NCBI GenBank assembly: GCA_016802295.1
Contig: JAESIW010000020.1
Span: forward strand, 2,184,120 to 2,248,119
Length of the DNA stretch: 64,000 bases
Source of the DNA: Brachionus rotundiformis
Lineage: Eukaryota > Rotifera > Eurotatoria > Ploima > Brachionidae
Direction of reading: 5' to 3'
Both the position numbers and the translations under genes were made by a program. This document shows, piece by piece, positions 47,950 to 59,087 of this stretch (within the stretch, counting starts at the first letter, position 1; each line of letters opens with the position of its first letter). The notes under the pieces were generated by a model. The model saw only the letters and a program-made list of their open reading frames with translations, made no database searches and had not been told where the DNA came from.

Positions 47950-48211
47950 TTCAATAAAATTTTAAAACTAATTTGATCAAGACTTATACTTGACTTGAAT
48001 TTAATTAAGCAATATTTCAACTGCAGTTTGCAAGCAATTTTTTAGTCTTTTGGCAAATATAGCTTAATTTTTAGTTTAATTTTTATGCTAAGAGGAAGTC
48101 ATGTGATTTTTGAAAAGAAAGAAAAAATAGAAAATTAGCTTTTGAAGCTTTATTACTAAAAATTCGCTAAATTATATTATCAAATATTCAAATAAAAAAG
48201 CATTTTTTTTA
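47950..48211. promoter_or_regulatory. Divergent promoter region, TTI1 pair and ANKFY1
   Basis: Only 262 bases separate the ATG of the small membrane-protein gene (leftward) from that of ANKFY1 (rightward), so both promoters must lie here or within 5' UTRs. The sequence is AT-rich without a clear TATA box. Confidence 0.5.
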
Positions 48212-51200
48212 ATGGCAGAAGGTAATTTTATTTTTTTTCTATACAAATAATCAATTTTTTTTTAAGTTGAAGTTATCAAATTACAAAAGCACCTAGCCTT
48301 ATTAAGAGAAGAATATGTAAAACTTCAGAACAAGTATACAGAGTTAGAAAAAAAGTATAATTTGCTTAGTTCTATTTCAAATCAAAACCCGCACTTCGAT
48401 CTCAATGAAAGTTACATTAGTCGTCTTCTTAAAACCATAAGCGACCTTTTCGATAAGGATCTATACAGGTATTTGCTGCAATTTTTCAAGACACTCTCTT
48501 ACCTTAAACAATAAGTGATTTAAATGTTGGTCTTAAAAATGATAACCAACTAAAGGCACATAAATTTGTTCTTGATGCCAGAAGCAAAAATTGGGATTCT
48601 CAAGATTTATCCATCATAAGTAAACTTGACCTATCAGGTACATCATTTTTAATTCAAAGTTTTACACATATTTATATTTATTTTTAACAAAAAGATGTTG
48701 ATTACAATATCGCTTATAATATGATCAAATGGTGCTATACTGACCAAATCGAAAATTCTTCCAAGAATGATGAGGACTTTTTTCTAGAAATGATGAAACA
48801 AGCAAACCGGTTTGGACTAAAAGAGCTCAAACTGAAGTGAGTAATTTTTAACCAACTTGTAAATTATTCTTTAATTTTTTCTTTTTTTTTATTTTAAAAT
48901 TTAACGAAATATAGAAAAATTAAATTGGAACTTTTTAGTCTAAATCTTACCAATTTTCAACTTTGTTAGTAATTTATTTATTTTTTAAAATATTTACTCT
49001 TTAAATAATATAATAAATTTGATACCATATTTATTAATGAATCCCTTAAAAAAACTTCCGAATGTTTTTAGAAAAAAAAAAATTAACACTTAAAAGCTAG
49101 CTAATTTAGAAGGATATATCCAACTCTTCATAAATATTTTAATTATTTTTATTTTATTCAGTTTTAAAAATTTTTTTTCTATAAAAATTTAAACAATTTT
49201 TCTAAATGTTATTGACTTAAGATGCGAAGATGGTCTTTTGACTTATGTGACAATGAAAAATTGTATAAAATTCTATGAAGTAGCTGAGCAAATTTCTGCA
49301 AATACCTTAAAGGCCCATTGCAACGAGCTTATTAGTAATCATTGGGAAGATTTTACTAGTGAAGACTTTGCGCACATGCCAGCAAGCTTATTATTCCAAA
49401 TGTTTAAGGATAAGACAAAATATCCTTTACACGCAGCAATTAAAGCAAAACGTGAAGACGTCGTTTTTTTGTATTTTATTGAGAATGACTCTATCGTAAT
49501 TAGAAAATATTAATTAAAATTAAATTTTAATTTTTTATTAATTAGCTACAAATAAAATTAAATGAATTCGATGACAAAAACGATCTACCACTTGACTTAG
49601 CACTCAAAACAAAACAGGAAAGCATAGCTAAAAACCTAGTCAAAAACCACATTAATATAAACAAAACTGACCATCAAGGTCTTACACTTTTGCACAAAGC
49701 TATACTCAGAGGTCTGTTTAAAATAAAACAACTAAAGATTATTTTAGAGATATTTTTAAAAAGATGATGAATATTCGGCATTATTTTTGGTAGAAAATCA
49801 TATTTCAGTAAATATTCAATCTTTACATGAACAAAGTAGTGCATTAATGTATCTAGCTGACAGACCTTCATTGTCCGACCATATGCTTACTTTGGTTAAT
49901 AAAATTCTGAACACCCACGATATAAATGTAGATTTACAAGACAGTCAAGGCAATACTGCACTTCACATAGCTGTCAACTCAAATAATAAACCAATTTTTA
50001 AAGAAATTCTATTCAATAATAATCTAAAGCCAAATTTGAATATAAAAAATAAGGAAGAACAAACAGTATTGTGGTTAGCATTGGTTAAATCAGAAGATTC
50101 AAAAGATTTTGACTTGACTGATTCATTTCCGAATATGCTTATAGAAAAGGGCTGTGAAATGGACTCAACTGATTCCAATGGTGACTCTCTTTTGCATTTA
50201 TGTGTACGCAAAGAACTTGAACAAGCCGCCATGTTTTTAGTCAATAAAAAAGCCAAAATTAATTTGTTAAATAATGATAATGAAAGTGTTTTGCATGTTG
50301 CTTGTGAGTTCGGCTTGATGGAATTAGTGGATGTCTTGTTGGAACAGAATGCTGATCCTAATGTACTTTCATCAAGACTTACTAATTCTCAAACGCCTAT
50401 GCACAAAGCTATCCTTAACCATCATGAGAATATACTCCAGCTATTTATTAAATTAAAGAGTATTTTATTTTTACTAAAAATTATATTAAATTAATTGATT
50501 AATTTGAAGCTTCGAAAAGTTTATTAAAAGACAACAAGCAAATTCCGGATTTTAATATAAAAGATGCGGACGGTCAGAGCGTTCTTAGTTTATGTTTATG
50601 GAACAATATGCTTCAATTAGCCAAAGATTTAATAGGTTTTTAATTTATTTAAATTTTTTTAAAGAAAAAAGACTAAAATACTCTTAGATAATGGAGCTGA
50701 CGTTAATTTAACCGATAATGATGATATTCCATTGCTGCATCAAGCGATTTTAAGACAATGTACTGAAGCTACACTGTTTTTGCTCGACCAAAAAGTAGAT
50801 ATTAATGCCAAATCAAGCTTAGATAATTTAACTGCTTTGCAATTGTCAATTAAACGACATCTTCCATTGGTAGTAGAAAATTTGTGCAGACGAGGAGCTA
50901 ATATGTCCGTTTTAGACCAAGAAGGTAATTCACCATTATGGAACGCTTTAGACTCGGGTCAAGAAGACATTGCTTCAATTCTAGTCAATAACAAATGCGA
51001 TACAACTGAGTGGAGAGCTGGACCAGAAGGTTGTCAACAAACTTTACTTCATCGAGCTATAGACGAAAATAATGATGCAGTGGCTATTTTTCTGGTTAAA
51101 AGTGGCTGTGACATAAATAGCCCGAGGCGCCCTGGTCCAAATGGAGAATTGCCCGAAGAGGCCAAAGATAATATGACCCCTTTACATTTAGCTTGTACAT

Positions 51201-52780
51201 GGGGACAGGAAAAAATAGTATCGTGCTTGCTTGAATATGGTTGTTTGATAAATGTTCAAGACTCTGAAGGCAATACGCCATTACATTTGGCAATTTTAAA
51301 CCAACATTCAGCTCTTATTGAAATTTTACTAAAGCAGACCAATATTGACTTGAAAATAAAAAATTCAGCTGGGCAATCTCCTTTTGCTGCAGCGTTGATG
51401 AGAAAAAATAATCAAGCCACAAGTTTAATATTGAGAAAAGAACCTCAAGCAGCAGAACAAACAGATAACAAAGGAAGAAACTTTTTGCATAAAGCTGTTT
51501 TAGATGGAGATATGGAAACTGTTTTATCTTTGATTAGTGTAAATGTAAATGTAAACTCTAGAATAAATGATAATATGGCTAAGACGCCTTTACACTTGGC
51601 GGTCGAGTCTGGTTTTGAAATGATTGTTAGGAACTTGCTCCTAGCAGGATCAAACATTAACGACTTAACAAAAAGCAAAAAAACAGCTCTTCATCTGATT
51701 GCTCAATGTAGTCATCAATATTTGCTTCAAATAACCAGTATTTTGATTGAGAATGGAATAGACTGTAATGCTTTGGATAATGATTTAAATAATGCGTTGC
51801 ATATCGCGGTACAAAATGCCAATTTACCTGTTGTAAAAGTTTTGTTATCAAATACAAATGTAGATGTATACGCGATAAATTCTAGAGGAATGAGTCCTTT
51901 GCATTATTTAGGGATATATGGAAGAGAAAATTCAAGCGCAATTTTGGATTTATTTAAAGAGTTTGTACCCGACTTTAGCTTGGATCAAAAGGATAGCAAG
52001 GGAAACACAGGTGATCTTAAATTTCAATTGAAAGTTATGATTTATTTAAAAAAATTATTTATAAATATGAAATTTTATGAATCATAATTTTGTAAATTAA
52101 ATATAATGATAATATAATGATAATGCAGTTAGTATTATTGAAAAATATTTAATTAAAAATAAAAGGGTACTCTCTTTTAAAAAAACATCTCAATGATATT
52201 TGTTCTCTGATTGTCACTATTTTAAACTGTTATATTTTATAAATAAGTTTTAATGTAATACGAAAGAAAAAAAGATTTACAAAATTTAAAGATATATTAG
52301 ACTAAGTTATAAAAAGTATCAAGAAGCATAAAAATTAATTATTTAAACTAAGCTTTGCTTCTTGCTTATCAAAATGGAAATGGTAATTTATGCCGAAGTT
52401 TGATAAGATACGGATCAGCGATTGGGACCTATAATGAAGATGGTGTGTCTATTTTCAATTATCCAGTAGCAAGCAAACAGCTAATTTTCAAACTTTTGGA
52501 CATTTTGAACAAAGAATCGCCTTGGGTCGAAGCGGAGATTTGTCTTGAGTGTAGAAATAAATTTTCATTAACAAATCGAAAACATCATTGGTGAGCTAAA
52601 TTTGTTTGATCAAAAATATAAATTTAATTAAGTTTAATTCTAAGTCGGCACTGTGGACGTGTGTTGTGCAAAAAGTGTTCAGAAAAGGAAGTATCCATTT
52701 TAAAATTCAATTGTCAGAAACCAGTTAGAGTTTGTGATTTATGTTTTGATGTTCTAACTGCAGGAGCTGGAAACATCTAG
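48212..52780 (+). CDS. ANKFY1: Rabankyrin-5 (ANKFY1)
   Basis: Eleven exons join in frame: 48212-48221, 48267-48468, 48516-48637, 48695-48836, 49222-49495, 49546-49711, 49764-50459, 50510-50635, 50688-52010, 52353-52590, 52645-52780. The product is 1144 residues (human 1169). Order: N-terminal coiled coil, BTB (KAHKFVLDARS), BACK-like helices, about 20 ankyrin repeats, then a C-terminal FYVE zinc finger whose signature RKHHCRHCG spans the last intron and is intact, with LCKKC and CDLC following. Family role: a PI3P-binding Rab5 effector on early endosomes that promotes macropinocytosis and endosome fusion. The first exon holds only three codons plus one base. The introns at 48837-49221 and 52011-52352 are unusually long (385 and 342 bp). 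Confidence 0.97.
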
Positions 52781-52975
52781 ATATTGTTATAATTGTTTTT
52801 AAGCTTAAATTAATATCTATATTCTTTTTAATTTTTAAAATTTTGTAAGTGTTTTAAATGAAATGTTTGTTGGCTTGATTGATACTAAATAAATTATTAT
52901 TGTTTAAATTTTTATTTTATAATTTTATTTAACTTAAAAGATAGTGTTTATTGCTTTATTGTTTAAAAAATAATT

Positions 52976-52991
52976 GGCCTTGAAAAAGGCC
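52976..52991 (-). terminator. Histone 3' stem-loop (H2B)
   Basis: On the minus strand GGCCTT-TTTC-AAGGCC, a 6-bp stem with the canonical TTTC loop after a C-run, 41 bases past the H2B stop. It is the SLBP-binding processing signal of replication-dependent histone mRNA. Confidence 0.93.
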
Positions 52992-53031
52992 GGGGGTTTT
53001 GTTTGTACAATAGACAGTCAAAATGATGTGT

Positions 53032-53400
53032 CTATTTTGAACTAGTGTATTTGGTTACAGCTTTTGTGCCTTCACTAACAGCGTGTTTGGCCAGTTCACC
53101 AGGCAATAACAGACGAACACTGGTCTGAATTTCGCGACTAGAAATAGTCGAGCGGCCATTGTGAGTGGAAAGCTTAGATGCTTCGGAGGCTATTCTCTCA
53201 AAGATATCATTGACAAATGAGTTCATGATACTCATAGCTTTGCTTGAAATACCAGTATCTGGATGGACTTGTTTCAATACTTTGTAAATGTAAACTGAGT
53301 ATGTTTCCTTCCTTTTCTTCTTTCGTTTGCCTTCGCCTTTGGCTCCTTTGACTGGCTTGACGGCTTTTTTAGCTCCTTTGCTTGGTGTCTTTGGTGGCAT
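53032..53400 (-). CDS. H2B: Histone H2B
   Basis: 122 codons, intronless. A Lys-rich N-terminal tail (MPPKTPSKGAKKAV) precedes the histone fold with YSVYIYKVLKQVHPDTGIS, SIMNSFVNDIFERIASEASKL and the C-terminal LLLPGELAKHAVSEGTKAVTKYTSSK, which keeps the ubiquitylated-Lys context. It pairs with H2A in the nucleosome. Divergent from H2A with 415 bases between start codons; a 3' hairpin replaces polyadenylation, so expression should be S-phase linked. Confidence 0.98.
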   Translation of the reverse strand: MPPKTPSKGAKKAVKPVKGAKGEGKRKKKRKETYSVYIYKVLKQVHPDTGISSKAMSIMNSFVNDIFERIASEASKLSTHNGRSTISSREIQTSVRLLLPGELAKHAVSEGTKAVTKYTSSK

Positions 53401-53815
53401 TTTTGCTTAATTGGATTAATTCAATTATACAAATTTGTTTTGTGTGTTGCATTGCCAAATGACTGTAAAAGTATTTAATGTGTTTAAAAGAATAAAAATA
53501 ATTATGAACATGTTAAGGTTAAAAGTTGAAAGACATTGTTGAAGAACGTTTAAATAAATTTACTAATCGAATCAAATAATTAAATGTGTTTAATTGGTTA
53601 ATTGATGACTAATTTGTATTTATGAAATGTCCATAATTAGTCAAATTGATTTAAACACACCGCCTATTTTATTGTAAAATAGTTTTTTCTCAAAAAATAT
53701 GATTGTTGTGAATAATTTTATGATTTTGTTAAAGTAGGATAAATATATGGATTTTTTATAGCTTTCTAATTCAGTTAGTAAGTTTCACAATTCAACTAAA
53801 AATTAACAATCAAAA
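53401..53815. promoter_or_regulatory. Bidirectional H2B/H2A promoter
   Basis: 415 bases between the two divergent histone ATGs. On the H2A side ATAAATATATGG at 53739-53750 sits about 65 bases before the ATG and fits a TATA box. The H2B side has a weaker AT-rich candidate read leftward from about 53485. No intron or other gene lies here. Confidence 0.7.
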
Positions 53816-54205
53816 ATGTCTGGTCGTGGTAAAGGAGGCAAAGTAAGAGCGAAAGGCAAAACAAGGTCTTCAAGAGCTGGTCTTCAATTTCCGGTTGGTC
53901 GTATTCACCGTTTACTCAGAAAAGGTCACTATGCTGAAAGAGTAGGCGCTGGAGCTCCAGTCTATTTGGCTGCTGTGTTGGAATACTTGAGCGCTGAGAT
54001 TCTCGAATTGGCGGGCAATGCTGCCAGAGATAACAAAAAGACAAGAATCATTCCTCGTCACTTACAACTAGCCATAAGAAACGACGAAGAACTGAACAAG
54101 CTTCTAGCTGGTGTAACAATCGCTCAAGGTGGTGTTTTGCCTAACATTCAATCTATTCTGTTGCCAAAAAAGACTGAAGAAGGCACAACAGCCAAATCTG
54201 ATTAA
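53816..54205 (+). CDS. H2A: Histone H2A
   Basis: 129 codons, intronless. Canonical features: SGRGKGGK tail, AGLQFPVGRIHRLLRKG, the acidic-patch region (NDEELNKLL) and an LLPKKTEE C-terminus. It lacks the SQ[DE]-type tail of H2A.X and the changes of H2A.Z, so it is a replication-dependent core H2A. It is the evident parent-type sequence of the pseudogene at 2600-2833. Confidence 0.98.
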   Translation: MSGRGKGGKVRAKGKTRSSRAGLQFPVGRIHRLLRKGHYAERVGAGAPVYLAAVLEYLSAEILELAGNAARDNKKTRIIPRHLQLAIRNDEELNKLLAGVTIAQGGVLPNIQSILLPKKTEEGTTAKSD

Positions 54206-54246
54206 TCAAAAGTCAAAGTTTTATTTTAACTTGACATAAAACCCCC

Positions 54247-54262
54247 GGCCTTTATCAAGGCC
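54247..54262 (+). terminator. Histone 3' stem-loop (H2A)
   Basis: GGCCTT-TATC-AAGGCC, 41 bases after the stop. The loop is TATC where H2B and H4 have TTTC; the pseudogene shares the TATC version. Confidence 0.93.
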
Positions 54263-55134
54263 ATTCACATTTTATAATATAAAGCAAATACATTTTTCTT
54301 GTTAAAAATTGAATCAATTCTTAATTATGTTATTTTATTTATTTAAAAGTTTAGTATCTATATCTTTAATGTCTTTTTAATATATTTGCGTTAAATAGAG
54401 CTATCCACAACTACAAGAAACTTGTATATATTTTAATTAACCTTTATTTGAATTATTTATTTAATAAAAATTCATCAAATGAATAAATGAAACGGAAAAA
54501 AGTTAAATTTTATTCATTTAAGTAACTTTTTTGATTTAGATTAAATGTTTAGAATAAATATCTTGATGAAATACGGTAATAACAAAATACTAAGCATTTA
54601 AACTATATACTTTCTTGATTATAATCTTGCTAATATTAATTAATTAATCTACAGCAGTTGAAGCTAAACTAAATCAAAATAGTTAAAATAAAAATTATCC
54701 ATTGTGTTAGATATTTTTAAGTATTATATATTAAAAGCATTATAGATTAGATTTATATAAATTTTGGTCTATTTGAGACACTATTTCAAGAATTTATTTA
54801 TTGAAACAAAAAAATAAGAGATCATCTCATCTACTGATAAATTCTTATCAATCATGAGAATTTGAATGAATTTGATGAGATGCAGAAATAGGTTTGAAAT
54901 CGATATTATTTTTGTTGATCATTAGGAACAGGACAATAGAGACGAAATTTAGATCTTTTCCATTTGAAAATGAATTTTAATGACTTGTTCTTTGAGCTTT
55001 CATTTCAAAATATTTTTAGATTCAATTGAAAATTTACATAACTAGTATTAAATTTATTTGTATTGCTATTATTGTCTATCTCTTTAGACTGAAAGCTGTG
55101 ACCAACTTAGAGTTCTAAAATATTAATTTATAAA
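54263..55134. other. AT-rich spacer within histone cluster
   Basis: No gene recognised between the H2A 3' end and the LINE insertion. H3 and H1 are not present here. Confidence 0.6.
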
Positions 55135-55145
55135 TTAACATTCTC
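55135..55145. repeat. Target-site duplication, left copy
   Basis: TTAACATTCTC abuts the LINE 3' tail (TGACTGACTG on the plus strand) and is repeated exactly at 56255-56265. Confidence 0.88.
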
Positions 55146-56254
55146 TGACTGACTGATTATATAGTTTGTGATGGTTTAGGTTGATTAGCATAACAGGATT
55201 ATGCGTACCACCCATCGTCCAGTCACCGGATTGCTTTAAGGCTCGGCCTTTTTCAACCCATTTTTCTTTGTTTATTTGTTGTTTTTTGTCAATTTTCTTT
55301 GTTTAGCTAATATGTTGCCACTTTTGAGTTGTAGACTGTTGCAATTCTAGTTGTTAATTGGACTAAATGTCTAATTGGACAACAAAGTCGATTAGTTTCT
55401 GCCAGTTGTTTTTTTTCGTTATTTTCCGTTGATTTGTTGCTTCAGTCGAAGTTGTCTGGTTTATTGACGTGTTTGTTGTTGATTGAGTTGTTTGTGAAAG
55501 AAGGTGAGCGAGAATAGGTTTGATTCCGTTTCTGACACGTGGCTTGGCTTTTGGATTGTAGTTGTCAATTAGATCTCTAATTAGTTTGTTGCTGTTCGAT
55601 GCTTTCTGTAGATAGCGCTTTGAAAGCAACTCGAAACGGTCTTTGATGTTTTCGATTTTTGCAAGATTGTAGCAGTCTTTTGTTGCAGTTGAGAGGGCAA
55701 GTCTATGCGCTATTTTGATTGCTTTTCGTTGGCGTATTTCAAGTGTCATCAGGCTTGTTTCCGATGCACTATACTTTATGAATGGAATGTACTCTATTAT
55801 TGGCCTGATAAGTGTCTTGTATGTTGTTAATAAGAGTTTTGGTGAAGCGCCCCAATTTTTACCCCTAATTGATCTCATCATGTTGATTCTGCGGTCAACT
55901 CTAGTATTGATTTCTTGAATGTGGTCATAGAACGTTAAGTTTTTGTCAAACTTAAGTCCTAGTAGCTTTGGCTTGCTATCATGTTTGATTCTCTTGCCAT
56001 GTAGTATTATATCGAGCTTGCGATTTCCTTGCCCATTGATACGTGTGAATAGTGTACATGCTGTCTTTGTTGTGCTGAGTTTCATTCTCCAGTGCATTGA
56101 CCAAGTTTCGACTTCTTTGATTGCCTGTTGTAGATTGCTTTCGACTCTCTCGATTTTAGGGCCTGTAGTCCAGATCGAGAGGTCGTCGGCAAACAGTCCT
56201 TTGTCCGTTGTTGTGATCTTCTCGATGATGTCGTCAATAAAGATATTGAACAGC
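55146..56254 (-). mobile_element. 5'-truncated LINE inserted between H2A and H4
   Basis: A minus-strand copy beginning inside the reverse transcriptase, just upstream of the catalytic FADD (Y/F-x-D-D) box, and open from there through the thumb to a stop at 55363 (the longest ATG-initiated part is 244 codons, 56097-55363). The catalytic Asp pair is intact. Motifs include KLLGLKFDKNLTFYDHI and IRPIIEY, then a Thr/Gln-rich C-terminus. The 3' UTR ends in TCAGTCAGTCA, not poly(A). An 11-base direct repeat, TTAACATTCTC, flanks it exactly (55135-55145 and 56255-56265), which is a target-site duplication. This is a clean retrotransposition event by a jockey/CR1-like element; 5' truncation left it unable to move. 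Confidence 0.93.
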
Positions 56255-56265
56255 TTAACATTCTC
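56255..56265. repeat. Target-site duplication, right copy
   Basis: TTAACATTCTC abuts the truncated 5' end of the LINE. About 120 bases to the right is the presumed H4 TATA box (TATAAAT at 56386), so the insertion landed in the H4 upstream region. Confidence 0.88.
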
Positions 56266-56465
56266 AATAATTTATTGATTCTATATTTTAATTAAAAAAA
56301 CGTAAAAATTATGCACAAATCTAATTGTAATTTAATTGGATATTAATTATAGGTCAACAATACTAATTTTTTTTATAAAATTGATTATAAATACTAGATA
56401 AAAGTGATGACTGAGAACAGAAATTAGTAAATTTTTTAAATTTAAAACCAATCAAGAGAAAAACA

Positions 56466-56777
56466 ATGTCAGGAAGAGGCAAAGGAGGAAAAGGTCTTGG
56501 AAAGGGTGGCGCCAAAAGACACAGAAAAGTTTTAAGAGACAATATCCAAGGAATCACCAAGCCAGCAATCAGACGATTGGCCAGAAGAGGTGGCGTTAAA
56601 AGATTGTCTGGTCTTGTTTATGAAGAAACACGTGGTGTTTTAAAAGTATTTTTGGAGAATGTAATCAGAGACGCTGTCACTTATACCGAGCACGCCAAGC
56701 GTAAAACAGTCACTGCTATGGATGTGGTGTATGCCTTAAAGAGACAAGGAAGAACTTTGTATGGCTTTGGCGGTTAA
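56466..56777 (+). CDS. H4: Histone H4
   Basis: 103 codons, intronless, with the [18 protein letters not shown] tail and all acetylatable lysines (5, 8, 12, 16, 20). Apart from two conservative changes, Ile46 to Leu and Ile50 to Val, it matches the near-universal animal H4. It forms the H3-H4 tetramer core. A TATAAAT box lies 80 bases upstream, and the flanking LINE leaves about 200 bases of native upstream sequence. Confidence 0.98.
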
Positions 56778-56814
56778 GATCATCTAATATCTTTAAATAT
56801 ACACAAAACCCCCC

Positions 56815-56830
56815 GGTCCTTTTCAGGGCC
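56815..56830 (+). terminator. Histone 3' stem-loop (H4)
   Basis: GGTCCT-TTTC-AGGGCC after a C-run, 37 bases past the stop. The stem has one G-U pair; otherwise it is canonical. Confidence 0.92.
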
Positions 56831-57564
56831 AAATAATATTTAAATAAATAAAGCAAAATAACTTGTTGTTAAAATACCTCAATTCATACTTAAAACAAGT
56901 ACTGTTCTAAGAATTAAAATAACATAACTTAATAATGTAATATTTTCTAGTTCTCATCTTCTCATTTTATTAATGTGTCAAGAGAGAACATTATAGAAGC
57001 CTTTTGCTAAGCCACAAATGTTTATAATAGCTTTTCAAAGTTCTTTCTACTATAAGCGAGGATGATATAAGTTAAAATCCCCTACAATAATTTCTTTCTT
57101 TAGTTTTGATTTGATTTATATTGGTTTGAAAATAGAATTTCTTGTAAGTTACAGTTTTAAATCGTAGTCATAAAAATTTAAGTTTAAGCAAGGACATGTT
57201 TTAAAAATTTTAATTGTGGTTATTTTTTAGCAACCATTTTTTTTAAAGCAGTCACATTCAAGATGGTATTTAAAAGATGAATCAAATTAGGTAGATGATA
57301 GACAGGAGGAAAATGATAAAATTATAAACTTTTAATCCGACCAAATAAAGAATGAAATCACTGAACCACAATAGCTAAGCAAAATGATTTAAAAAGTTTT
57401 TTTTTTGTTGTTAACATATAATAATTCGGTGACTAAAATCTAAACTCTAAACTCAAAAAAAAATCCTAAATCTTAAAATATATCATCTTCAAAAAAAAAA
57501 AATAATTTTCCGTTTTAAATGGCACTTAACGGTGACTTATCTAACTTGGCGTCAGTAGAACAAT
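56831..57564. other. AT-rich DNA, nothing recognised
   Basis: About 0.7 kb after H4 leading into the mobile-element region. No open frame or repeat boundary is supported. Confidence 0.55.
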
Positions 57565-57775
57565 ACATTATGTTGCAAAAGTTTAGAAATTAATTTTATA
57601 TTGAAGTTGACGAAAAATTGAGTACTAAAGTACTAAACAAAGAAAGGTTAAAGATTCCGACTGAGTATGTACAAAAGTTGATTGAATCTATGCCAAAAAG
57701 ATTTTTGGCTTGTTAAAACACCAAAGGCGGTAATTTAAATATTAAATTGTAAAAATTTCTAAACTTTTGAACCGT
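57565..57775 (+). pseudogene. Internally deleted Tc1-like transposon relic
   Basis: The frame around 57655-57745 reads KIPTEYVQKLIESMPKRF, a TAA, then NTKGG, the typical C-terminus of Tc1-like transposases. The inverted pair CAAAAGTTTAGAAATT (57577) and AATTTCTAAACTTTTG (57754) brackets it as imperfect terminal repeats. Only ~60 codons of transposase remain, so this is a deletion derivative. Confidence 0.6.
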
Positions 57776-57857
57776 TTTTTTTTTAATTTATTTATTTTTT
57801 CTTTTGTATTTTTTTTGGGATTTATTTTTAACTTAATTTTTCTTTTATGATCTTTGA

Positions 57858-58520
57858 TTGATGGCAAATAAAAATTTGGAAAAAAAACGCTTTTTTTATC
57901 AAGCCAAACTCAAACCAGTTACCGAGCTCCTTGTGAAGCCACTCTTACCGAGCTCAACTGAGTACATCTCAATTCAAGTAGAGTCCAAAGAAGCAATGAG
58001 CTCTCTTATACGCAATCAACTAAAGCTGGCACTCTGCCGATTCAAAATTTCACAAGACCAAAAGATCCTCCAATGTTTCAATTGCCACTCAGCACCTACC
58101 TGTCCAAACCAGACAGTTTGCCTCAGATGTGGAGGCAACCACAACCATAAAGAGTGCTCAGCAGCACTAAAATGCGCTAACTGTAATGGATCTCACGCTG
58201 CGTGCGCACGAATATGCCCTTCACTTAGGCCAACTCCAAAACTAACAGAACAACTGACGACAACCACTACGACCAGAAATTAAGTCAACAAACAAAATCA
58301 AGACAGAAACTGGAGCTCTATAGTCTCCAAAGAACCTTCTGCAGTCCTCTCTACACCTCCACATCCACATATTCAAAACATGATCAACGACACAATAGAA
58401 GCCAAACTCAAACCAGTTACCGAGCTTCTTGTGAAGCTTATTGCGGAGATAACACTTCTCCTCTCACATAGAGAAGTCTTCTCCCTACCAACAGTAACAA
58501 AGCTTAACACAGCCACTTAA
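57858..58520 (+). pseudogene. LINE ORF1 fragment with zinc knuckles, rearranged
   Basis: The 141-codon frame 57858-58283 carries three Cys-rich knuckles (CFNCHSAPTCPNQ, CLRCGGNHNHKEC, CANCNGSHAAC), the nucleic-acid-binding block of jockey-type gag-like ORF1 proteins. A 39-base segment encoding AKLKPVTELLVK occurs at 57901-57939 and again at 58399-58437 with one mismatch. The second copy lies in the expected place after the knuckles, so the first looks like a misplaced duplicate. Downstream frames decay by about 58520. Confidence 0.75.
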
Positions 58521-59087
58521 CAAATTAACAACACAACACACTGCAACATCAACAGCGATACAATGCTTCACTCAGTACAGAACCTCATTACAAAGTTGCC
58601 TCCTAACAAGGTAAGTGAAGTTTTGTCATAAGACGGTAATATTTCACACTCACAAATTTCTTCCAAGTCAAAAAAAAGATCTGCTTCATCTCCTCTTATA
58701 TAAGAATACGAAATTTGCAAAATAACCCAAAGGTATCGACTATCCGATATTCGCCCCAAAAAGCTTTAATTTCTAACAATTGTTTTACTGACATTAGTCT
58801 CTCAAGCCTCTCTATGCAGAGACTCCTCGCAATCTCATTGTAATTATTTAAAAGAAGCAAGGATAAGAATTGTTATTGTCTCAACTAATTTTTTTACATA
58901 TTCATCTGTTATTTTTAGCCATTCTTCGGTTAAATGTAACTTCGGAGGGTTAGGGTTTATGATTGTTTATTTTTCAAAATTGTTATATATATTTTTTTGT
59001 CTATTTCATTATTTTACTTTATGTAAACTACTGTAATATTTTTTAGGGTAAATTTCTTTCCGGTTATTTCAAAAGGTGCCTTTTGAT
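58521..59087. other. Mobile-element debris, not assigned
   Basis: Mixed-complexity sequence between two LINE fragments. A 63-codon minus frame at 58568-58759 (MGRISDSRYLWV) has no recognisable motif. Confidence 0.35.
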
